Assembly (NCBI GenBank): GCA_963837105.1
Contig: CAWIMG010000021.1
Span: 49,610-113,609 of the forward strand
From: UBA9676 sp963837105
Lineage (GTDB): Bacteria > Actinomycetota > Actinomycetes > Streptosporangiales > Streptosporangiaceae
Reading direction: 5' to 3'
Length of the DNA: 64,000 nt
Shown here: in pieces, positions 43,942 through 53,139 of the stretch
How positions within the stretch are numbered: position 1 is the first letter of the stretch
How the letters are laid out: every line of letters starts with the position of its first letter
Notes under the pieces: generated by a model
What the model saw: only the letters and a program-made list of their open reading frames with translations
What the model was told of the DNA's origin: nothing
Database searches by the model: none
Position numbers and translations under genes: made by a program

Positions 43942-45113
43942 CAGGAGACGGAGACGGCAGGGGTGCCGGTTTCCCCGGCCGGGCCGGCTGCCTCGGCCAG
44001 TTTCATGGCCTCCTCGATCAGCGTCTCCACGATCTGGGATTCGGGCACGGTCTTGATGACCTCGCCACGGACGAAGATCTGGCCCTTGCCGTTGCCGGAT
44101 GCCACCCCCAGGTCGGCCTCGCGCGCCTCACCCGGCCCGTTGACCACGCACCCCATCACGGCTACCCGCAGCGGCACCTCCAGGCCCGCCAGGCCCGCGG
44201 TGACCTGGTCGGCCAGGGTGTAGACGTCCACCTGGGCCCGGCCGCAGGACGGGCAGGAGACGATCTCCAGGCCCCGTTCCCGCAGTCCCAGTGACTCCAG
44301 GATGGCGATGCCCACCTTGACCTCCTCCACCGGCGGGGCGGACAGCGATACCCGGATGGTGTCGCCGATTCCCTCGGCGAGCAGCGCGCCGAACGCGACC
44401 GCCGACTTGACGGTCCCCTGGAAGGCGGGACCGGCCTCGGTGACCCCGAGGTGCAGCGGGTAGTCGCAGGCCGCGGCCAGCTGCCGGTAGGCGTTGATCA
44501 TCACCACCGGGTCGTGGTGCTTGACCGAGATCTTGATGTCGGTGAAGCCGTGCTCCTCGAACAGGGAGCATTCCCACAGCGCCGATTCCACCAGCGCCTC
44601 CGCGGTAGCCCGGCCGTACTTGGCCAGCAGCCGCTTGTCGAGTGAGCCGGCGTTGACGCCGATCCTGATCGGCACCCCGGCGGCCGCGGCCGCGTGCGCG
44701 ATCTCGGCGACCTTGTCGTCGAAGGCCTTGATGTTGCCCGGGTTCACCCGCACCGCGGCGCAGCCCGCGTCGATCGCGGCGAACACGTACTTGGGCTGGA
44801 AGTGGATGTCGGCGATGACCGGGATCTGGGATTTGCGGGCGATCTGCGGCAGCGCTTCCGCGTCGTCCTGGGAGGGCACCGCGACCCGCACGATCTGGCA
44901 GCCGGCCGCGGTCAGTTCGGCGATCTGCTGCAAGGTGGCGTTCACATCGGCGGTCAGGGTGGTGGTCATCGACTGAACCGACACCGGCGCGCCCCCGCCT
45001 ACCGGGACCGCGTGCCGGCCGCTGCCCACCATGATCTGGCGTGACTTGCGGCGGGGGGCGAGCGGTTCCCGAGCCGGCTGTGGCATGCCCAGTTCTATGG
45101 TCATGATGCTCAT
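43941..45113 (-). CDS. ispG: 4-hydroxy-3-methylbut-2-enyl diphosphate synthase
   Basis: The 390-residue Fe-S enzyme acts late in the MEP isoprenoid pathway. N-terminal TIM-barrel signals are GGGAPVSVQSMTTTLTADV and IPVIADIHFQPKYVF, with VRVNPGNIKAFDDK. The [4Fe-4S] ligands lie in SCPSCGRAQVDVYTLA and RVAVMGCVVNGPGEARE. The gene follows the membrane protease gene (4 nt gap) and dxr, so two MEP enzymes share the operon. Several Met codons at the N-terminus leave the exact start open by a few residues. Confidence 0.96.
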   Translation of the reverse strand: MSIMTIELGMPQPAREPLAPRRKSRQIMVGSGRHAVPVGGGAPVSVQSMTTTLTADVNATLQQIAELTAAGCQIVRVAVPSQDDAEALPQIARKSQIPVIADIHFQPKYVFAAIDAGCAAVRVNPGNIKAFDDKVAEIAHAAAAAGVPIRIGVNAGSLDKRLLAKYGRATAEALVESALWECSLFEEHGFTDIKISVKHHDPVVMINAYRQLAAACDYPLHLGVTEAGPAFQGTVKSAVAFGALLAEGIGDTIRVSLSAPPVEEVKVGIAILESLGLRERGLEIVSCPSCGRAQVDVYTLADQVTAGLAGLEVPLRVAVMGCVVNGPGEAREADLGVASGNGKGQIFVRGEVIKTVPESQIVETLIEEAMKLAEAAGPAGETGTPAVSVS

Positions 45114-45117
45114 TTCC

Positions 45118-46305
45118 TCACTGGAGGATGTGAACCGGATTGACGATATCGGCCATGATCAGGAGCAGGCCAAGCCCCACCAGCAGGGCGAACACCCCGA
45201 CGCTGACCGGGATCAGCCGCCGGTAGTCGGCCGGCCCGGGATCCGGCCGCCCGCGCAGCCGGGCCAGCCAGGCGCGGATCCGCTCGTAGATCACCACGGC
45301 TATGTGCCCGCCATCCAGCGGCAGCAGCGGCAGCAGGTTGAACAGGCCGACGAAGATGTTCAGCGACGCGATGATGAGCAGGACCAGGCTGACCTTCGGC
45401 TGCCAGCCGATCTTGGACGCCAGTACCTGCCCGGTGACGTCCCCGGCGCCGACCACGCTGGTCACCTGGCCACCGGGGGTGCTGGACCGGTTCTTGGCGA
45501 ACAGGTCCGGGATCGCCCGCGGCAGGCTGGCCGCCACCTTGACCGAGCCCGCCACGAATTGGCCGAACTGGCTGCCCGCGTACGAGAGCCCGGCCAGCGG
45601 CCCGGACCGCTGGAACACGACCACCGGCGAGATCCCCAGGTAGGACCCGGATCGGCCATGGATGACGGCCAGCGACGGGTGCAGGGTGAGCTGGTGGCCG
45701 TTCCGCTCGACGGTCACCGCGACTGGGGTGCCGGGCGGCTGGCTGCGGATGACCTTGCCCATCTGGTTCCAGTTCCGGACCGGGACCCCGCCGATCGCGA
45801 CGACGGTGTCGCCCGGCTGGATGCCCACCCGCCGGGCCGGCGAGGCGGGGTCGGAACTGGTGCAGCCGGCCGTCAGGCTGGTTGGCACACAGCTGTCGAT
45901 GGCCCCGACCGCGGTCGAATTGCTCGCGGTGGCCAGGCCTATCCCCACCACCACCGCGAACAGCAGCACGAACGCCAGCAGGAAGTGCATGAACGAGCCG
46001 GCCGCCAGCACGATGATCCGCTGCCAGCCGGGCTGGCGCCGGAAGGACCGGGGCTCGTCGGCCGGGTCCAGCTCGTCCAGCTCGGTCATCCCGATGATCT
46101 TCACGTAGCCACCGGCCGGCAGCGCCTTGACGCCGTACTCGGTCTCGCCCCGCTGCCGGGACCACAGCGTCTGGCCGAACCCCACGAAGAACTGGGTGAC
46201 CTTCATGCCGAACTTCTTGGCCGTCAGGAAGTGGCCCGTCTCGTGCAGCATGATCGAGAAGAGCAGGGCAAGCACGAAGATGAGGACGCCGAGCAGGAAG
46301 CTCAT
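45118..46305 (-). CDS. Site-2-type intramembrane metalloprotease (Rip1/RseP family)
   Basis: The 395-residue M50 protease has the zinc motif in the first helix, IMLHETGHFLTAKKFG (HExxH at about 21-25), one PDZ domain (about 155-235, with RRVGIQPGDTVVAIGGVPV) and the second metal site LPLLPLDGGHIAVVIYE near residue 325. Such enzymes cleave anti-sigma factors or other membrane substrates. It overlaps the dxr stop by 4 nt (ATGA) and precedes ispG, the same order as in Mycobacterium (dxr-rip1-ispG). Confidence 0.94.
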   Translation of the reverse strand: MSFLLGVLIFVLALLFSIMLHETGHFLTAKKFGMKVTQFFVGFGQTLWSRQRGETEYGVKALPAGGYVKIIGMTELDELDPADEPRSFRRQPGWQRIIVLAAGSFMHFLLAFVLLFAVVVGIGLATASNSTAVGAIDSCVPTSLTAGCTSSDPASPARRVGIQPGDTVVAIGGVPVRNWNQMGKVIRSQPPGTPVAVTVERNGHQLTLHPSLAVIHGRSGSYLGISPVVVFQRSGPLAGLSYAGSQFGQFVAGSVKVAASLPRAIPDLFAKNRSSTPGGQVTSVVGAGDVTGQVLASKIGWQPKVSLVLLIIASLNIFVGLFNLLPLLPLDGGHIAVVIYERIRAWLARLRGRPDPGPADYRRLIPVSVGVFALLVGLGLLLIMADIVNPVHILQ

Positions 46306-47546
46306 CCGGCGGAATCACCCCTCCTGTGAGCCGCGTCCACGACGTCATGGGCGCGGTGGCCACGCGTTCCGGTCAGTTCCCGGGCCCGCTCCCGTGCCCA
46401 CTGATCGGCGGCCAGGACATCGGCCAGCTGGGTGGCCTGTCCCGCCCGGCCGTCATGCTCCGAGACTACCTGGGCGACGATGTCAACGATCCCGGTGAAA
46501 GCCAGCTGACCGGCCAGGAAGGCGCCGACGCAGACCTCGTTGGCCGCGTTGTAGACGGCCGGCGCGGTGCCACCGGCCTGCCCCGCCTCCCGGGCGATCC
46601 GGACCGCCGGGAAGGCTTCGGTGTCCAGCGGCTCGAATGTCCAGGTATGCGGAGCGGCCCAGTCGACCGCCGCCCCCGCCCCGGGCACCCGGTCCGGCCA
46701 GCCGAGCGCGACGGCGATCGGAATCCGCATATCGGGCGGACTGGCCTGGGCGATGGTGGAGCCGTCGGTGAACTCCACCATCGAATGGACCACCGACTGC
46801 CGGTGGACCACCACCTCGATGGCATCGAAGCCGATCCCGAACAGCAGGTGCGCCTCGATCACCTCCAGGCCCTTGTTGACCAGGGTGGCGCTGTTGATGG
46901 TGACCACCGGCCCCATGTTCCAGGTGGGATGGGCGAGCGCCTGCTCCGGGGTGACCAGCTCCAGCTCGGCGCGGCCACGGTGCAGGAACGGGCCGCCACT
47001 GGCGGTCAGCACCAGCCGGGCGACCTCGCCCGCCCGGCCGCCGCGCAGGCACTGGGCGATTGCGGAGTGCTCGGAGTCGACGGGGACGATCTGGCCGGGC
47101 GCGGCCAGACCGGCCACCAGCGGCCCGCCCGCGATCAGCGATTCCTTGTTGGCCAGGGCCAGCACCCGGCCCGCCCGCAGCGCGGCGAGCGTGGCGGCCA
47201 GCCCGCTGAACCCGGTCACCGCGTTCAGCACCACGTCGCAGGGCCGGGCGGCGGCCTCCGCGATACCGTCGGCGCCCGCGAGCACCTCCGGCATGGGCCG
47301 GGCGCCGGCAGCCGCCAGGGCCGCCCGTACCTCACCGGCGGCCGACTCCCTGGCCACCGCCACGACATTCGCCCCGAACTCGGCCGCCTGGCTGGCCAGC
47401 AGGCCGGGATCGCCGCCGCCGGCCGCGATGCCGGTGATCTTGAACCGGCCCGGATTGCGGCGGATCACATCGGCTGCCTGGGTGCCGATCGACCCGGTCG
47501 AGCCCAGCAGCACAACCTCACGCGGACCGGTGCGGGTGGATTCCAC
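46302..47546 (-). CDS. dxr: 1-deoxy-D-xylulose 5-phosphate reductoisomerase
   Basis: The 414-residue enzyme makes MEP from DXP with NADPH. The GTG at 47546 is chosen as start because it directly precedes the conserved N-terminus (REVVLLGSTGSIGTQAADVI); the ribosome binding site is weak. Other signals: LALANKESLIAGGPLV, VPVDSEHSAIAQCL (metal-binding Asp/Glu), LTASGGPFL, and TLVNKGLEVIEAHLLF. It begins the dxr-rip-ispG unit and the following start codon overlaps its stop. Confidence 0.95.
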   Translation of the reverse strand: MESTRTGPREVVLLGSTGSIGTQAADVIRRNPGRFKITGIAAGGGDPGLLASQAAEFGANVVAVARESAAGEVRAALAAAGARPMPEVLAGADGIAEAAARPCDVVLNAVTGFSGLAATLAALRAGRVLALANKESLIAGGPLVAGLAAPGQIVPVDSEHSAIAQCLRGGRAGEVARLVLTASGGPFLHRGRAELELVTPEQALAHPTWNMGPVVTINSATLVNKGLEVIEAHLLFGIGFDAIEVVVHRQSVVHSMVEFTDGSTIAQASPPDMRIPIAVALGWPDRVPGAGAAVDWAAPHTWTFEPLDTEAFPAVRIAREAGQAGGTAPAVYNAANEVCVGAFLAGQLAFTGIVDIVAQVVSEHDGRAGQATQLADVLAADQWARERARELTGTRGHRAHDVVDAAHRRGDSAG

Positions 47547-47589
47547 CCCGTTATTCTGCCCCGCCCGGCCGGTTACCGCGCCGCTGTGG

Positions 47590-48876
47590 TCAGCCGACGG
47601 GGGCCGGCGAGCGATCCCAGTCGGGCCGCAGCGGCATGCCGGAGCGGGCGTCCGCGCCGAGCCGGACGCCCAGCAACTGGTGCAGCGCGACCAGGTTGCG
47701 CTCGAAGCCGAGCCGCGAGCCAGCCATGTACAGGCGCCACACCCGGGCGGTGCCCTCACCGACCTCGGCGACCGCCTCCGGCCAGTGGGCGTCCAGGTTG
47801 GCGCACCAGCCGGCCAGGGTCATCGCGTAGTGCTCGCGCAGGTTCTCCTCGTGCCGGATCTCGAACCCGGCGCCGTTCATCGCCGACATCAGGTACCCCG
47901 GGCCTTCCAGCTCGCCGTCCGGGAACACGTACCGGTTGATGAACCCCATGGCCCGGCGCGGCGGCTCGAGGTCGCTCGGGCGGGTGATGCAGTGGTTGAG
48001 CAGCCGCCCGCCCGGCTTCAGCTTGCCGTACAGGAACGCGAAGTAGCCCGGCAGCTTGGCCTTGCCGATGTGCTCGGTCAGCCCGATCGAACTGACCGCG
48101 TCGAAGCCGGTCTCGGTGACGTCCCGGTAGTCCAGATGGCGGATCTCGGCCAGATCGGCCAGCCCGGCCGCCTCGATCGCCTGCTGCCCCCAGGCCGCCT
48201 GCTGGGCGGACAAGGTCACGCCAAGCGCTTTCACCCCGTGCTCGCGGGCGGCATGGCGGACCAAGCCGCCCCAGCCGCAGCCGACGTCGAGCAGCCGCAT
48301 GCCCGGCTGCAGGCCCAGCTTCCTGGCCACCAGGTCGTGCTTGTAGTCCTGGGCCTGCTCCAGCGTGGCGTCCGGGTCCGGGTAACACGCGCAGGTGTAG
48401 GTCATCGTCGGGCCGAGTACCCACTCGTAGAAGGTATTGGAGACGTCGTAGTGATGGGAGATCGCGCTGGCGTCACGGCCCTTGCTGTGCCGCCGCCCCC
48501 ACAGCCAGCGGGTGTTCACCCGCACCTCCTGCGGCGGCGGGGGTATCCGCGGGTAGAGCAGCTTCGGGCCGCCCAGCTGGCTGAGCAGCCGCACCTGCTC
48601 GGCGGCGCCCAGCTGGGTCTGCTGAGCCTGGGACATCCGGGCAAGCGCGGTGTACATGTCACCGGCCACGTCCAGATGACCCGACACGTAGGCGCGGGCG
48701 AGCCCGAGCGCGCCGGGCGCCTGCGCCAGGTAGCGCACGGCCACCGGCGATTTCACGGTGATCCGCACCGGTGCGGCCGGTGCCCCGGCCGAACTGCCGT
48801 CGTACGCCCGGAACTCCACCGGGGCGTCCGGCCCGGCCACCCTCTCGAACACCTCGGCCAGTGTCATACCTGCCAT
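47590..48876 (-). CDS. Cyclopropane-fatty-acid-synthase-type SAM methyltransferase (TmsB/UfaA1-like)
   Basis: The 428-residue enzyme has an N-terminal lipid-binding region (about 1-130), then RDASAISHHYDVSNTFYEWVLG, MTYTCACYPDPDATLEQAQ, the SAM motif MRLLDVGCGWGGLVRHAA and SSIGLTEHIGKAKLPGYF. This is the family that methylenates the double bond of oleoyl-phospholipids. The gene immediately upstream encodes an FAD-linked oxidoreductase, the partner needed to reduce the methylene group to 10-methyl (tuberculostearic) chains, as in the TmsA/TmsB or BfaA/BfaB pairs. I therefore infer 10-methyl fatty-acid synthesis. Confidence 0.88.
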   Translation of the reverse strand: MAGMTLAEVFERVAGPDAPVEFRAYDGSSAGAPAAPVRITVKSPVAVRYLAQAPGALGLARAYVSGHLDVAGDMYTALARMSQAQQTQLGAAEQVRLLSQLGGPKLLYPRIPPPPQEVRVNTRWLWGRRHSKGRDASAISHHYDVSNTFYEWVLGPTMTYTCACYPDPDATLEQAQDYKHDLVARKLGLQPGMRLLDVGCGWGGLVRHAAREHGVKALGVTLSAQQAAWGQQAIEAAGLADLAEIRHLDYRDVTETGFDAVSSIGLTEHIGKAKLPGYFAFLYGKLKPGGRLLNHCITRPSDLEPPRRAMGFINRYVFPDGELEGPGYLMSAMNGAGFEIRHEENLREHYAMTLAGWCANLDAHWPEAVAEVGEGTARVWRLYMAGSRLGFERNLVALHQLLGVRLGADARSGMPLRPDWDRSPAPVG

Positions 48877-48916
48877 CCCTTCGCTCGGGGGAGCGCTCCG
48901 CCCGCTTCCCGCCCGC

Positions 48917-50305
48917 TCACTGCCCCCGCACGCACTTCTCGTACAGCCCGGCCAGCCGCCCGCCGCCGTCGTATTCGCGCTTGAGGGCCTGGTACGCCGG
49001 GCCGTTGTAGAACGCCCAGAACTGCTCCGGCGTGTAGAACGAGGTCGAATACAGGCCCTTGTGCCCGCCCAGGGCCGCGACCTCGGCCTCGACCAGCCGG
49101 TTGTAGTGCCCGTCGGCGCGGCCGGGGGGCAGCGCCACGGTCCCCCAGAAACCGAAGTTCACATACACCTCACCCGGCGTGAGCGGGTACAGCGGCCAGG
49201 CCTGGCGCAGCCGCAGTGGGCACAGCCACACTGGGCTCATGCCCACCTGGGCGGCGAAGAACCGGGCGAATTCCGCACTGCGGCCCAGCGGGATGTCCAC
49301 GTCCTGGGTGACCGCCTCCCGCGGTGGCCGGCCCCGGTTGGCGTTGAGCGTGGCGTAGAGCCGGTGCCGCTGGTCGAACGCCACCAGCGCCCGGTAGGTA
49401 TCCGAGCGCCGGTACCGGCGCGGCCACGCCCGCCGGATCAGCGGATGCTGGACACCGAACACCTGCGAGCACCAGAACCAGTCGGTGTCCCACCGCCACA
49501 GGTAGTCGCGGATAGCCAGGAAGTCTTCCCGCGGCCCGCGCAGCGAGCGGTAGTAGACCTGCTGGCCGGTGTAGTCGCTGAGCCACGGGGCAACGTCGCT
49601 GAAGGCACCGACCACGAGGTAGATCTCGTCCAGGCTGAACATGACGCCGTCCACGAAATCGGCCCCGTGACCGTCCAGGCTGCCGTCGGCGGCGATCCGG
49701 CCGATGGCGTCCATGGCCGCCTGCGGTGAGCCGAACCGGAAATGCCGGAGGTGGACGTACGGCTGGACTGGCTCAAGCTCGATGGTGACCGATAGCGCGT
49801 AGCCCAGCGTGCCGTAGGAGTTGGGGAACCCGTGGAACAGGCCGGCGTGCTCGCCGGTGGGAGTGGCGATGATCACCCGGCCGTCGCCGGTCAGGATCTC
49901 CAGTTCGGTGACCGACTCGTGCGGCAGCCCGTTGCGCAGGGAGGTGGACTCGATGCCCAGCCCGGTCACCGCGCCGCCCAGCGTGATCGTCTTCAGTTCC
50001 GGCACCACCAGTGGCATCAGGCCGTGCCGCAAGGTGGCGTCGGCCAGGTCCTCATAGGTGGTCATGCCACCAACGACCGCCCGCCGCGCGACCGGGTCTA
50101 CGTGCAGCACCCGGCTGAACGCCGACACATCCAGGCCGTCCGTCTCCGCTGGCAGCGGGCCGCGGAAGCGGAACAGGTTGGAGGTTCGCTTGGCCAGCCG
50201 GACCGGGGCGCCCGGCGGGAGGGCGGCATAAGCCCGGCGGATGGCGTCGACCGCGGCCTGGTGCTGCGCCCCCACAGTGGCGGGCAGTTCCACTTGAGCG
50301 GTCAA
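48917..50305 (-). CDS. FAD-linked oxidoreductase (TmsA/BfaA-like)
   Basis: The product has about 462 residues if started at the TTG at 50305, which is preceded by GAGGAGGAGA at 6-8 nt; no ATG fits. The N-terminal FAD-binding (PCMH-type) domain has RLAKRTSNLFRFR, VGGMTTYEDLADATLRHGL, LVVPELKTITLGGAVTGLGI and NSYGTLGYALSVTIEL. The C-terminal part is Trp/Tyr-rich (VWLCPLRLRQAWPLYPL, VYVNFGFWGTVALPPG). With the methyltransferase 40 nt downstream it forms the pair that reduces 10-methylene to 10-methyl branched acyl chains in mycobacteria and relatives. Confidence 0.86.
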   Translation of the reverse strand: MTAQVELPATVGAQHQAAVDAIRRAYAALPPGAPVRLAKRTSNLFRFRGPLPAETDGLDVSAFSRVLHVDPVARRAVVGGMTTYEDLADATLRHGLMPLVVPELKTITLGGAVTGLGIESTSLRNGLPHESVTELEILTGDGRVIIATPTGEHAGLFHGFPNSYGTLGYALSVTIELEPVQPYVHLRHFRFGSPQAAMDAIGRIAADGSLDGHGADFVDGVMFSLDEIYLVVGAFSDVAPWLSDYTGQQVYYRSLRGPREDFLAIRDYLWRWDTDWFWCSQVFGVQHPLIRRAWPRRYRRSDTYRALVAFDQRHRLYATLNANRGRPPREAVTQDVDIPLGRSAEFARFFAAQVGMSPVWLCPLRLRQAWPLYPLTPGEVYVNFGFWGTVALPPGRADGHYNRLVEAEVAALGGHKGLYSTSFYTPEQFWAFYNGPAYQALKREYDGGGRLAGLYEKCVRGQ

Positions 50306-50405
50306 GCCGTCTCCTCCTCGCGGCAGCCGGGTCTTCCAGTGAGAATGAACGCTCCGGGCCGCACCGGCAAGCCCTGCACCGGCCAGGACGAACGGACCAG
50401 AAAGT

Positions 50406-51569
50406 CTAACCTGGGGTTCCGGCCTGGCTGGCGGCCGGGTGGCCGTCGCCCCGGCCGCGCGGCACCCGGGCGGCCGGGGCATAGCTGAGCTCGACCTCCT
50501 CAGGGCTCATCGGCAGCTGCGCCGCCGACGGCGGCACCCCCGCGTCCAGGATGTCGCCCAGCAGGAGGGCCATCGAATAGCCGGGGTCGGCGGTGAGGGC
50601 ACGCTCGACCGCGATGCTAGCCAGCGCGCCCTCACCGCACTGCCAGGCGGTGAACGCCAGCAGGGCCGCAGGTGCGGGCAGCCAGGTGCCGGCGGCGTTG
50701 CGGACCAGATCGGACCACAGCCGCAGATGAGCGTCGCGGTGGGCGGGCACCATCCGCGCCCAGGCGTCGTCGCGGACCGGCAGTCTGGCCAGGCTGACCA
50801 CGAGCCAGGCAAGTTCGCCGGGATCGGTGATCCGGCCGCCAGCGCGGTAACGCTCGATGGCCTCCTTGACCGAGCGACGGCCCTCGGCGATGACCAGCCG
50901 CAGCGGATCCGGGCCGCCTGCCGCGGAGGACTCGGCCATCAGGGCTGTGACCCGGGCGGCCGCGCGGGTCACGGCTTCGTCCCGGATCCGGGCCCGCTTG
51001 CCGGTCAGCGGGGCGATGGTGCGGGCCAGCGCGGCCCGGTCCGGGTAGGCGGCCAGGCCAGCCGCGGTCATGACCGCTGCGGCCGGATGCGAGTGCACGT
51101 CGAAGGGCACCCCCTCGGCCGGGCAGCAGGCCAGGTTGCGGCACAGGTACGACCAGTAGCGGCCGTCCTGGACCCGCAGCAGTTCGCGGACCTCCAGCCC
51201 GCCCCGCCGGGCGGTGGCGGCGAAGCCGTCCATTACCGGGGTGACCAGGCGGCCGGAGCCGTAGCCGATGGCGATCACGGTGGCGATGGTGCGATGGGCG
51301 AGCACGGCGGTGGCATGCCCGGCGATCTGGCGGGTCACCGCGGCGTCCGGCGGGTCCGGCAGGTCGTAGCGGAACCCCAGTTCGATCCGCTGCCGTGGCC
51401 CGCCAGCACCGACCACAACCAGGCTCTGCGCCGGATGGAAGCCGAGCAGGTGCGGGATGACGGCGAGGACGTCAGCGGGCGAGCTGAGCCGGACCCGGGG
51501 CGTGCCGGGCTGGCCGGCCGCACCGGACGGGTGCGGGGCGGGGTGATCTGTAGGTGAGGAGGGATTCAT
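50406..51569 (-). CDS. DUF4192 domain-containing protein
   Basis: The 387-residue protein starts at the ATG at 51569 after GAGGAGG. DUF4192 features are VRLSSPADVLAVIPHLLGF, PAQSLVVVGAG, ATVIAIGYGSGRLVTPVMDG, and DGRYWSYLCRNLACCPAEG. The C-terminal half has LAFTAWQCGEGALASIAVERAL (helical, TPR-like) and ends in a Pro/Gly/Arg-rich tail. The family is common in actinobacteria and has no assigned function. Confidence 0.88.
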   Translation of the reverse strand: MNPSSPTDHPAPHPSGAAGQPGTPRVRLSSPADVLAVIPHLLGFHPAQSLVVVGAGGPRQRIELGFRYDLPDPPDAAVTRQIAGHATAVLAHRTIATVIAIGYGSGRLVTPVMDGFAATARRGGLEVRELLRVQDGRYWSYLCRNLACCPAEGVPFDVHSHPAAAVMTAAGLAAYPDRAALARTIAPLTGKRARIRDEAVTRAAARVTALMAESSAAGGPDPLRLVIAEGRRSVKEAIERYRAGGRITDPGELAWLVVSLARLPVRDDAWARMVPAHRDAHLRLWSDLVRNAAGTWLPAPAALLAFTAWQCGEGALASIAVERALTADPGYSMALLLGDILDAGVPPSAAQLPMSPEEVELSYAPAARVPRGRGDGHPAASQAGTPG

Positions 51570-51683
51570 AGAGCCAGGCTGGGCCCGCGGCCATCGCGGG
51601 GTAAGGGCAGCGGCGGGTTCTGTGGACAGCCGGCCGGATCCGCGGGCCACTGTCCACAGCCACCCCGATCCGGCTTGACAGAG

Positions 51684-53139
51684 TCACAGAGCGATGCCCA
51701 GCAGCGCGTCCACGGTGTCGCGGACGAGCGCCGCCTCCTCCGCCGAGCCTGGCGGCAGGGTGGCCGCGCCGAGGGCCTGCGCCGCCCACTGGTTGACCAC
51801 GGCCAGCGCGCCCGGGGCGTCCAGGTCGCTCGCCATCCGCTCGCGCACGCCGGCCAGCACCCGCTCCGCGGGTATCCACTCCGCCGGGCGTACCGCCTCC
51901 GCGGGCATCCGTGCCGCCGGGCGCCCCGCCTCCGCGGGCATCCACTCCGCCGGGCGCCCCGCCTCCGCGGGCATCCGTGCCGCCGGGGACACCGGCTCGG
52001 CTGACACCCGCCCCGCGGGGGGTACCCGCCCTGCCGGTGGCCGGGGTACCGGGCCTGGCCGGCGGCCGTCCGTCAATGGCGGTCCCGGCCCGGGCCACCG
52101 CGGCGCGCCATTGCCCGAGCCGGCCCGCCGCCGCCGCCAGGCCGGCCGCACTCCAGTCGCGGTCCACCCGGTAGTGGCCGGCCAGCAGGGCCAGCCGCAC
52201 CGCCATCGGGTCAGCGCCATGGGCCAGCAGTGCCGACACGAACACCAGGTTCCCCCGGGACTTGGACATCTTCTCGCCGTCCAGCCGGATCATGCCCGCG
52301 TGCAGGTAGCGCCGGGCGAAGGCCGGGCCGTCCGGCCCGGCACCGCCGTACACCACCCGCGCGTGCGAGGCACTCATCTCGTGATGCGGGAAGATCAGGT
52401 CCGAGCCGCCCGCCTGCACGTCGAACCGGGGGCCCAGGTGCTCGGTGGCGATGGCCGCGCACTCCACATGCCAGCCGGGCCGGCCCGGGCCGAACGCGGA
52501 CGGCCAGTGCGGCTCCCCCGGCCGGGCGGCCAGCCAGACCAGTGGGTCGAGCGGGTCCTTCTTCCCCGGCCGGCCCGGGTCACCGCCCCGCTCGGCGAAC
52601 AGCTCCAGCATGGTGCCCGGGTCCAGCCCCGGCATCGCCCCGAACGCGGCATCGGACGACCGCGCGAAATACTGGTCGCCCTCCAGCTCATACAGTGCAC
52701 CGCGGTCGGCCAGCCGGCCGGCGAACCGCTCGATCACCGGCAGCGCCTCGACCGCGCCGACCAGGGCATCCGGTGGCAGCACCCGCAGCGCGGCCATGTC
52801 CGACCGGTACCGGGCGATCTCCCGGTCGGCCAGCTCCCGCCAGTCCTCGCCGTCCCGGTCCGCCCGCTCCAGCAGCGGGTCGTCCACGTCGGTGACGTTC
52901 TGCACGTAGTGCACGCGGTGCCCGGCGTCCCGCCAGGCACGGATGAGCAGATCCCAGGACAGGAAGGTGGCCGCGTGCCCGATGTGCGTGGCGTCGTAGG
53001 GCGTGATCCCGCACGCGTAGATGGTCGCGGTGGCACCGCTCGCGGCCTGCCGCAGCTGGCCGGTCGCGGTGTCGTGGATGCGGGGCTCCGGGCCCTGTCC
53101 GGGCAGGGTGGGAACGCCGGCGGCGGGCCAGGAATCCAT
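51684..53139 (-). CDS. mshC: L-cysteine:1D-myo-inositol 2-amino-2-deoxy-alpha-D-glucopyranoside ligase (frame broken near 52017-52022)
   Basis: MshC joins cysteine to GlcN-Ins in mycothiol synthesis. The N-terminal frame from 53139 has the class I synthetase motif THIGHAATFL, VQNVTDVDDPLLERA, zinc-ligand region GWHVECAAIATEHLG, DLIFPHHEMSASHA and GEKMSKSRGNLVF. The conserved C-terminus (VRERMASDLDAPGALAVVNQ, to LVRDTVDALLGIAL) is in another frame. Dropping one base in the run of six C (minus strand; 52017-52022) joins the frames. Between the catalytic and C-terminal parts is an unusual linker of about 60 residues made partly by 33-bp tandem repeats. Codon third positions in the repeats favour the C-terminal frame. 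The start overlaps the open amidase frame. Confidence 0.82.
51861..51991. repeat. 33-bp tandem repeat inside mshC linker
   Basis: Three units start at 51893, 51926 and 51959, each beginning CCGCCTCCGCGGGCATCC and differing mainly by GTG/ACT at one codon. A fourth, degenerate 32-bp unit lies at 51861-51892 and traces of another follow 51992. Units of 33 bp keep the frame and add 11 residues (pattern RPAEWMPAEAG). The array sits between the catalytic core and the C-terminal helices of MshC. Confidence 0.88.
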
